Part shown: piece by piece, positions 8,553 through 15,038 of the stretch
Layout of the letters: each line of letters starts with the position of its first letter
How positions within the stretch are numbered: position 1 is the stretch's first letter
NCBI GenBank assembly: GCA_022560025.1
Contig: JAFISE010000358.1
Location: 1 to 15,038 of the forward strand
Direction: 5' to 3'
Length of the DNA stretch: 15,038 bases
Source: Stagonosporopsis chrysanthemi
Taxonomy: Eukaryota; Ascomycota; Dothideomycetes; Pleosporales; Didymellaceae
Made by a program: the position numbers and the translations under genes
The notes under the pieces: model-generated
The model's input: the letters and a program-made list of their open reading frames with translations, nothing else
What the model was told of the DNA's origin: nothing
The model's database searches: none

Positions 8553-8798
8553 ACCAAAACCGAGGAATCTCCTCGATACCACAAGTCAACAACGCAATGT
8601 CACTAGAGGCTGCGCTTGAAGTTGCAGACGCAGCTGATACAGCTAGTGAACTTGTCTACCAAAAATTGCAGATTAGCATAGTGTTGATCAATCGACATTG
8701 TCGCGCCGCCACCAAGTTGTTCAGGGGACCAAATGCACGGACGCGAGGTAGCAAAGCTGGGTGCTGGCTAGCCAATTGGCGTGAACAGCGACCGTTTG
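8553..8798. other. Short spacer without a supported gene
   Basis: Nothing recognisable is encoded. A plus-strand frame from an ATG at 8597 (MSLEAALEVADAAD) reads into the adjacent MITE and ends inside it, so it is not accepted as a gene. Confidence 0.5.
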
Positions 8799-8800
8799 TA

Positions 8801-8954
8801 CAAGGGTGCCCCATGAATGAATGAGAATTCGAGTGTCGGTGTTGATCCCATGAGAACCAATAGAAAATGTTAGAAGTAGGTACTGACCACTGAGAAACCT
8901 CCGGAAATCTCGGTGTGGCAACTCGTATTCCCATTCATTCATGGGGCACCCTTG
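8801..8954. mobile_element. 154-bp MITE with TA target duplication
   Basis: Terminal inverted repeats of 34 bp with two mismatches (8801-8834 and 8921-8954) both begin CAAGGGTGCCCCATGAATGA. TA sits on either side (8799-8800 and 8955-8956), the hallmark of Tc1/mariner-type insertion. The interior is about 86 bp and noncoding. Size, perfect TA flanks and high arm identity indicate a non-autonomous, fairly recent insertion without strong RIP damage. It lies about 260 bp upstream of the ATG of the small membrane-protein gene. The autonomous partner is not in the window. Confidence 0.85.
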
Positions 8955-9213
8955 TAGTATTGGTGTCCGTGCGCGGAATGCCCCGCAAAGTCTCAGATGG
9001 TGAGAGGTGTCTTGCAAATGATTAAGGCATGATCTATATACGTCCTCTTGCTTCATGAACACACTGTAGCCAATACGTATACCTATTTCAATGTAGGGCT
9101 TGCCACCATCGGTCCGCCGTTGTTCACTGTCACTAACAGATAGCCTCACAGCTCAACTCAAGCGGTGCACTTGATCGACAAGAGCGGACTTGTTTGCCCC
9201 GGCGTGATTGACA

Positions 9214-9711
9214 ATGCCACAGTTTACGGATGCCAGTTCGATGGATGATTATAATACTTCAGAAGAAATAACAGAGATGTGGCGCCGAAATGGTGAACGA
9301 TCCGAATGGACTCCTCAACAACAGCAAGAGTGGGAGGTGTTCCTGTACCATCAGTGTCTCGCCTGGGATAGACGCTACAAGTTGAAGTCACATTCCGAGT
9401 GTCTCCCAGACGCTGTTTCGACCTCAATCGAATTTTCTTCGCTATTTTGCGCAATCTTGGTTTTCTCTGATAACATTTACGACTGCGTAGTGTGGTCAAA
9501 GGATTATATCTATGAGTTCGTTTGCCCGGGCTGCTCGATACGAGGAGTCGCAGTCATCATGATGGGAGCTTTTTTTGGTTTGTTTTGCCTTCTGCACTCG
9601 TCACTGGCAATCTGGAAACACAAACGATGGTTACCTTTGGCACTGGCTTTGTTTTGGACGACCGGATTGTTGGCTGAAGCGCGGCACCTTTACAAAACTT
9701 GGTCAGGATAG
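9214..9711 (+). CDS. Small predicted membrane protein, function unknown
   Basis: This is a single uninterrupted frame of 165 residues from the ATG at 9214 in good fungal start context (ACAATGCC). The preceding TTG at 9208 is not a likely start. I do not recognise the family. The N-terminal 70 residues are acidic and polar with a glutamine run (MPQFTDASSMDDYNTSEE, then WTPQQQQEWEVF). Three hydrophobic stretches follow: about 70-92 (FSSLFCAILVF), 109-134 (VAVIMMGAFFGLFCLLHSSL) and 139-155 (WLPLALALFWTTGLL). The topology would place the charged N-terminus on one side of a membrane. Its 3' end overlaps, on the opposite strand, the last open stretch of the membrane-protein pseudogene. The nearest TATA-like sequence upstream is TATATA at 9035-9040. 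Open reading and plausible protein composition support it, but a chance frame cannot be excluded without homologues or transcripts. Confidence 0.5.
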   Translation: MPQFTDASSMDDYNTSEEITEMWRRNGERSEWTPQQQQEWEVFLYHQCLAWDRRYKLKSHSECLPDAVSTSIEFSSLFCAILVFSDNIYDCVVWSKDYIYEFVCPGCSIRGVAVIMMGAFFGLFCLLHSSLAIWKHKRWLPLALALFWTTGLLAEARHLYKTWSG

Positions 9712-12206
9712 TATATCCTTGAAAGCGGACGAACATCAGATCACCCCTTGTCGTGTCAGGACCAAACAACTGTGACTCAGGCTTACCGAGCCACTTCTCA
9801 GAAAGAAAGCTCACATAAAGAGTGCTAGATGTGAAGAACTCCACCTTATGTGTTTCACAGACTTCACCGTAGTCAAACTGTGAGCTTGTGTGGATAAGCA
9901 AGAGCGAAACTTGGTTGCTAACGATAAGGATGCTGCTGTCTAATACTTCTTGAAGCGGCACCACGTTGAATTTGTAGAAACAAAGATTTTGACCCAAAGC
10001 GATGATAGGTATAGCAATTGCGATCGACAGTGCATAAAGGAGGATCAATGCGATCTTGTCCTTGAAGATGTAGACATTGAACGCGCAACGAAACAATCCA
10101 GATACGGTGTCGAATTGTCTGTTAAGGGAGAGTGCGGATATCGTTGTGTTGATTAGCAGCTCATTGGCTATGACAGAATCAAATCGCGGGCAGTTTCCAA
10201 TTATCCTTTCTCGGTTGCGTTTCGTACACGATTGCGCCGTTCGAAAACGGAAAGTGGCCATATTTCCAGCTTATCAGGATTCTGGTCATTCGCCAATAAG
10301 AGACATCGGTATGGGCGTGTTGATCAGGCAGCTCTTGATCGATTTACCGTTGCTGAATGTGTAAGGCGTTGATGGCGAAGATGAATTCGTATAATTAAAG
10401 GACTGGTTATATTCCACAGCCACGGAATGGTTAAGGTGTGCTGAAAAGTCGAAGTATGCATTCATAGCGTCAGAGAGTTGCACCCACTACTCATTACTGC
10501 CGTTGTAATTTTCGAAGGCTGCTGAGTACCGTGGTACTGGTTCATTGTTGACGAGATCGTAGGAAATGTGTTGCTTGCCGCCCGTGAATATTACATTTAG
10601 AGAATATCTTGTCGATTTTGCACGACAGATAGTCTCTGTAACAGGGATGAGTATGTGAATCCCGGCGTTTGGTAGGGTGATTGACTCAGAATCTTGACCG
10701 GTACCAGAGGTGAATGCCAATTCATTCAGACGTGGAAAGCATCGGTAATTCCTCGACCATTCATAGGTGGCAAAAGTGATAGTTGGGTCTTCTAGTGAGG
10801 AATCTAGGCCAATGTTGCTCCAGAGCTTGCAAGGACTATCAAGGCTTGGAGCCGTCCATGATGTTGCAGGCGTATCATTTGATATGTTTTGGCTGTTTTT
10901 TGGTACGAGCATATCCTTTTCGAAAATACGAATTCTTTTGGTCCGGTTCTGTTCATGACACTCAAGTACTGTACCCTAGAACTGCAGCGTGTAAGATGAG
11001 TCTTCCGTACTTGGCTGAGCCAAGTTGGCGATTTCCCCAGATACAAGACTTAAGCGCGTTGTGTATTCAATATCTTCTGATGTTCCCCTAAAAATTTAGT
11101 GTGTTAGCCGCAAGAGATCAACCATAGACTGTCGCTATATCAAAGAGGAGAATACTGACCAAAGGGACTTGCAGGACCTCAAAAAGGATTCATTTTGCGA
11201 TACCTCTACTGGAAAGCCAACGAGTGACCCTCTTACCACGTCCGGGGTATTGATGCCACAGTTTATGTTGGAAAGCGCATAAGGATACGTGTCGTACATG
11301 TAGTATTTAGCATGGAACATCGATACGTTCAAGGGCACCTTGACTGGCATATTGTGTATCTCGACAACCAAAGCACCAGGAGGATATACTGTAGCGAGGG
11401 GCACAATCCAGCAAAATAGAGCAACTGCAGCCAAGACTGGCGTCTGGAAATATAGACTGGTGCTTGTAAGGTTGAACACGTTTGTTTGTATCTGGAAGTC
11501 TGGAACAAGTCCTCAACAAGACCAGCCTACTTGGTATTAGTATAGTCATACAGAAGCTTTCATAAGCACACCTTCAGAATGCGTGTTCGTAATGTCGCCC
11601 AGAGATGCTGTGTGTAACAGACACCTACACTGGCTACTAGCGTAGCTCGGAAATCAGTGACGAGAAGGAACGAGATGGTGGTGACATATCCTTGGGGAAT
11701 TGTGGTCGTCTTTATAGAAATGTCATCGCTAGGACGAATCGCTCGGCCGTCAAGGTACTAAAAGAACAAGCGGTGTGCTGCTGCAAGAATGATGGCTGGC
11801 TGAAGTTAGGTGACAAGTCTGTAAGCCAAGTTGCAGGTGGCTAACGTAACGTACACAAGATATACAGCCCAATCATGACATTGTGGGATCATCAGGCATT
11901 CATCCATCTTGAATTTCCTTTCAGTGAAGAACTCCACGTCTGCATGGTCTTCGGTTTGGCCGTTGCAGAGCCTGGAAGTTGATCGACTGTCTCCACATGC
12001 ACATTTTCGTTGTGATGTGTCGATGGTAGGGTCGCCTCAGACTGATCGCTCGGGAATTGCATATTCGGCTGTAGAACTAGAGCGGCCCTTATGGCATTTG
12101 CGTAATCGGTTGCCAAACTTTGTTGTAGTCGGTAGTTGTGATATTTTTGGGGCTGTTGAGGGTTAGGATTGGGGGCATGAGACTGAGTATCACTATATGT
12201 GTTCAT
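9557..12206 (-). pseudogene. Multi-exon fungal polytopic membrane-protein gene, inactivated
   Basis: The layout resembles a fungal family of unknown function often labelled 'formylmethionine deformylase-like', a label without biochemical support. Proposed exons are 12206-11855, 11795-11572, 11526-11160 and 11087 to about 9557; introns of 59, 45 and 72 nt have donors GTACGT, GTGTGC and GTCAGT. Legible blocks are RWMNA and NVMIGLYIL (membrane segment 1), ILAAAHRLFF, YLDGRAI, IPQGYVTTISFLLVTDFRA, SVGVCYTQHLWATLRTRILK, TPVLAAVALFCWIVPLATVY (membrane segment), a long Asn-rich probably extracytoplasmic part, and IALILLYALSIAIAIPIIAL (last membrane segment). Stops lie at 11892-11894, 11889-11891, 11758-11760, 10976-10978, 10487-10489, 10286-10288, 10274-10276 and 10271-10273, several of them where W or Q is expected. 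An 8-bp repeat at 11491-11506 shifts the frame. The C-terminal limit is uncertain; 9557 is merely the next stop. A functional protein is very unlikely. Confidence 0.75.
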
Positions 12207-12352
12207 GATGCCACGGAGATACCTAGGTCCAGGACAGAGAAGATACACAAAGACTCAGAGGTGACAAGAACAGGCAAGACAAAATGAGCTGTATTATCGA
12301 ACCAGACACCAGGTCATATTACCAGCGCGCAAGATCAGAAAAGCTGTATCAG

Positions 12353-12499
12353 TGACAAGCAAACCGTACTGACCCCCTATAAACTGGTACACTACTTCAA
12401 GGGTTGCTTCTGATTGGCTGGTCGATGCCTGCAACTAATCAGAAGCAAGCTACAGCCTAGCGTACCAGACTTGGGGGGGTCAGTACGTTTTGCTGGTCA
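12353..12499. mobile_element. 147-bp foldback (MITE-like) element
   Basis: The first 63 bp and the reverse complement of the last 63 bp align throughout at roughly 75 per cent identity. Both arms contain TGAC-AGCAAA-CGTACTGACCCCC near the outside and GCTTCTGATT at the inside, leaving about 20 bp as the loop. The structure would fold into one long hairpin. Target duplications could not be fixed: the flanks show TATCAG at the left and TTATA at the right. It lies just upstream of the membrane-protein pseudogene and directly next to LTR-like sequence, so it may have inserted into an old LTR. Confidence 0.75.
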
Positions 12500-12607
12500 T
12501 TATATAGAGAGGCCTTAAAGCTAGGCACTCTCTTATTACAGACTAGTCGCCTCTGTATGCTTCTAGAGACAACACACGAGGCTTAAGCCTTGTACACTAT
12601 ATTAACA
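12500..12607 (+). repeat. Possible LTR 3' end followed by a primer-binding-like site
   Basis: TATATAG at about 12502-12508 could be a TATA box. About 100 bp later the sequence ends ATTAACA (12601-12607), like the TAACA end of many fungal LTRs. Three bases on, CTAATATCAAGGC resembles the tRNA primer-binding motif TGGTATCAGAGC, with most differences being G to A. No 5' LTR boundary, second LTR or retrotransposon coding sequence is visible, so this is a tentative solo-LTR fragment. Confidence 0.3.
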
Positions 12608-12682
12608 TACTAATATCAAGGCTTACTCTGTTACTAAGAAATATAGTAAATAACAATGTTATTTTAATATATATTGCTAGTA

Positions 12683-14817
12683 CAGTGTCTGTGCACTCTG
12701 TGCACACCTTTAGGCTGTGCATACTAAAACAACCTTAGGCAATAACTAAAAATAAGGCAATAGAGCTATATATAAAAGCTATTATATTAAGATTTTTTAT
12801 AGTAATAATCTATTAAGTTCTATAGTGCTTGCTTTATTACTACTTTTTATTTAGACGTGTTATGTAGCTACTGCATGTAGTAACTAGTAAAGGTGTTAGA
12901 GAAGGTAACACCTTAACTACAACCTAAGTATAACTACGTATATGCTGTTTTTTAGCAGCTAGCTCTATAGAAAGCTTTTGTAAGGTCTTATACTTACCTA
13001 TTTAAGGCAATTAGATAGATTTAGCAGTATTAGCCTCTTTTTTTCTTTATTGTTTTCAGCTTTCTTAGCAGCCTTTCTTAGAGCTTTCTCTTTCTTTACT
13101 CTTACTTATTTTACTTTATACTATTACTTTTATAATTTATTTTTAAGCTTCTTTTATACCTTAATAATCTTCTTATAAGCTTTATCTACCTTCTTTTATA
13201 GCTCTATCTCTTTATTTGTCTTATAATACTTTTTTTTCTTATAGACCTTCTATAGAGACTAAAGAACAGCTATACTCTTATACTCTTTATTATACTACAA
13301 GTTAAGCTTTCTTTACTTCTACTTAGAGAGCTTTTACTACTAAAGTATATTATAAAAGCTTTTGTTTTTAAGCTATATAAGCTTTATAGTAGTAGTAAGC
13401 TAGTAAATAAGTTTAAAGTACTTAGTAGTAAGTAGAAGTTAAGTTAGAGTTATATAGACCTTAGAGTAGTAGTTAGGTTAGAGTTGTATAGGCTAGAAGT
13501 AAAGGTTAAGTAAGAGTACTTCTAGTATAAGTAGAAGTAAAAGTTAAGTTGTATAGACCTAGGCTAAAGTTAAGTTAGAAGTACTTACTAAAGTACGTAA
13601 TTTTAAGTTGTAATAAATAGCTTATCTTGCTATAGAATAACTCTGTTAAAGTAAGCCTACTATAGTATATAATAATAAGTAGTAATAGTCAGCTCTTTTA
13701 CTATAAGATAAAATCTTTTATAATATTAGTATAACTTCTACTTTACTTTAACTCTAAGTAAAGATAAGTTAACTTCTACTTACTTAGTATTAACTTAGCA
13801 TAGGTAGAAGTTAGGTAGAGGTTAGGTACTGTTATATACTACTCTAACCTCTATCTAACTTCTACTTATTTGCTAGCCTAAGTAGTAGAGAAGTAAGAAA
13901 TAGTATACCTTAGCTACTTAACCTTCTTTAAGTCTTAATCTTCTACTACTTTATCTAGTATTTGTATAGCTTGTTTCTAATTGTTAGCTAGCACTAGAGA
14001 TAGTAAACAAGGTAGCTACTTACACTTTTTCTTAAATCTATTAATAATTATAGCTATATTAGCTTATAAGGTAGTAATAAGCCTATAACTTTAAAGGACC
14101 TAAGAATAAAGCTTAGAGTAAAAGTAGTTGTCTAAGTACTATAGAATAGGCAGAGAAAGTTATAGTTAGTAACTCTAGCTATTACTTAGCTACTATAAAG
14201 GTGTTTAGTAAGCTGTTTAGAGTAGCTTGTTGCTAAAAGTAAGAATAGAGCTATATCTAACAACTATAGCGTATAGGTACTATAAAGTAAGAATACTAGT
14301 TGTAGTATCTTATTATAATAGTAGTATTTAATAAATCTCTAAGTTATATACAAGCTATAGCTATCTACTATAAGTAGTTGCTAACTTTAGTATACTTTCT
14401 CTTAAGTATAGTAATTAAATACTTATTCTAACTAGGCAAGGCTAACCTTAGTATTTGTCTAACCTAAAGAAGTTGTACTAAGAATTACTAAGTGTTTTCT
14501 TACGTCTAAGTCTACTACATAGGTTAATTATAAAGTATTAAGTGCTCTTAGGTATAGTATAGCTAGAAGCAGCTATAAACTATTAGTGTAGACGCTTATA
14601 AGTATTAATACCTATTACCTATTACTATTTTATAATAGTTAGCAACGCTTTTTTAACTCTATAGAAGCTTAGCTAAACACTTATTAAGTATACTTATTAG
14701 GTACTTTAATTATAAAGCTCTTTTTATCTATATTATATATATACTAAAGCTTAATTAAGTATTTATTTATTTTAAAGTATATAAAGTTAAAGAGGTAAGT
14801 ATACTTATAGCTATTAG
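12683..14817 (-). mobile_element. RIP-degraded Fot1/pogo-like transposon (second family), right end missing
   Basis: It begins after TA (12681-12682) with CAGTGTCTGTGCACTCTG, the same terminus as at 2829 but less mutated. Orientation is minus: near the left end the reverse strand reads KEKALRKAAKKAENNKEKK (about 13041-13100), a lysine-rich tail like the C-terminus of the transposase at 7015-8452. Further in, segments match the left-block element in order, for example around 14310-14340 with about 1177-1206, and 14706-14743 with 1573-1610 at one mismatch. It is interrupted at 13396-13880 by a MITE-like insertion. No inverted partner terminus is seen before another repeat begins at 14818, so the N-terminal end is lost. 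Confidence 0.65.
13398..13878. mobile_element. 481-bp MITE-like insertion carrying an internal palindrome
   Basis: It is flanked by TA on both sides (13396-13397 and 13879-13880). The left end AGCTAGTAAATA matches the reverse complement of the right end, GGCTAGCAAATA, apart from C/T-type differences. It sits inside the transposon at 12683-14817, at the point corresponding to about 760 in the left-block element. The left half repeats GTAGAAGTTAAGTTAG-like units. The right half holds a palindrome with 22-bp arms (13804-13825 and 13844-13865, one mismatch) around an 18-nt loop. No coding content is seen. Confidence 0.65.
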
Positions 14818-14819
14818 TA

Positions 14820-14940
14820 AGCTAGTAAATAGGTAGAAGTTAGGTAGAGGTTAAAGTAGTATATAATAGTACTTAACCTCTACTTAACCTCTACTTATAC
14901 TAAGTTAATACTAAGTATATAGAAGTTAAGTTGTCTAGTT
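14820..14940. repeat. Second, partial copy of the MITE-like element, inverted relative to the first copy's right end
   Basis: After TA (14818-14819) the sequence AGCTAGTAAATAGG begins. Positions 14814-14932 are the reverse complement of 13766-13884 over about 119 bp, with mostly C/T and G/A differences. It includes its own palindrome with 21-bp arms (14833-14853 and 14874-14894). The repeat degenerates near 14940, where the composition changes. Confidence 0.7.
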
Positions 14941-14944
14941 GCTA

Positions 14945-15038
14945 GTCAATTTCCCTACAGACCCTATATGATTTAATTGTGGCACGTGCGGCCCCCCCTG
15001 CTCTGACCCTATATGCTTTTCCTGCTGCGACAAATCAT
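14945..15038. other. Right edge, return to balanced composition
   Basis: GC-rich sequence resumes, including a C run near 14992-14998. The 11-mer GACCCTATATG occurs twice, at 14960-14970 and 15005-15015. No gene is visible in this short piece. Confidence 0.5.

Larger units (their letters stand above)
12608..14940. other. AT-rich, RIP-degraded repeat block (right)
   Basis: It shows the same CpT/ApG-only residue pattern as the left block. No coding frame survives. It contains a degraded Fot1/pogo-like element interrupted by a 481-bp MITE-like insertion, plus a second partial copy of that insertion at 14820. Balanced composition returns at about 14945. Confidence 0.8.

Noticed and set aside
8721..9149. 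Minus-strand frame of 142 codons
   Set aside because: It starts with GTG, and its middle runs through the MITE at 8801-8954, so it is not a native gene.
13420..13620. Regularly spaced GTAGAAGTTAAG-like units, as in a CRISPR array
   Set aside because: Spacing and sequence are irregular, units are AT-rich, the setting is a eukaryotic transposon block, and they belong to the 481-bp MITE-like element.

Overview
The window looks like nuclear DNA of a filamentous ascomycete (Pezizomycotina; a plant-associated Dothideomycete-type genome would fit, but the genus is not identified). The grounds are short spliceosomal introns of 45-72 nt with GTNNGT donors and CTAAC-like branch sites, a family PL3 pectate lyase of fungal type, several pogo/Fot1-type DNA transposons, and AT-rich blocks that look like the product of repeat-induced point mutation (RIP). 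In those blocks almost every remaining C is followed by T and almost every remaining G is preceded by A. There are no operons or other bacterial features.

Layout. (1) 1-3580 is a RIP-degraded transposon graveyard. It holds one nearly complete Fot1/pogo-like element with terminal inverted repeats and a TA duplication (23-2154), the start of a second copy (2192-2826), and a third terminus (2829 on) that cuts the second copy inside its transposase reading frame. (2) 3039-3990 is a composite in which the 5' parts of two pogo-type transposase genes face each other and meet near 3757; base composition changes from AT-rich to normal inside it, at about 3580. (3) 3993-5008 has no convincing gene. (4) 5009-5835 (minus) is an apparently intact secreted pectate lyase of 243 residues in three exons, with a TATA box about 110 nt upstream of its ATG. 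(5) 6088-7014 has no recognisable gene. (6) 7015-8452 (minus) is a moderately decayed Fot1-like transposase pseudogene. (7) 8801-8954 is a 154-bp MITE with TA duplications. (8) 9214-9711 (plus) is a small predicted membrane protein of unknown function. (9) 9557-12206 (minus) is a multi-exon fungal membrane-protein gene, inactivated by several nonsense codons that C-to-T changes could all have produced, plus a probable 8-bp duplication. (10) 12353-12499 is a foldback element followed by an LTR-like end. (11) 12608-14940 is a second RIP-degraded block: a transposon of the same superfamily whose terminus matches the one at 2829, with a 481-bp TA-flanked MITE-like insertion and a second partial copy of that insertion. 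(12) 14945-15038 returns to normal composition.

The genes do not form a pathway. The setting is a small gene island, about 9 kb, between two RIP-mutated transposon blocks, the kind of compartment known in several plant-pathogenic fungi to carry effector and cell-wall-degrading-enzyme genes. The pectate lyase appears to have kept its reading frame while its neighbour about 3.7 kb away lost its own to RIP-like changes. I found nothing that clearly forms a new multi-gene system; the most unusual items are the composite transposon junction, the two foldback elements, and the palindrome-containing MITE-like repeat in the right block.
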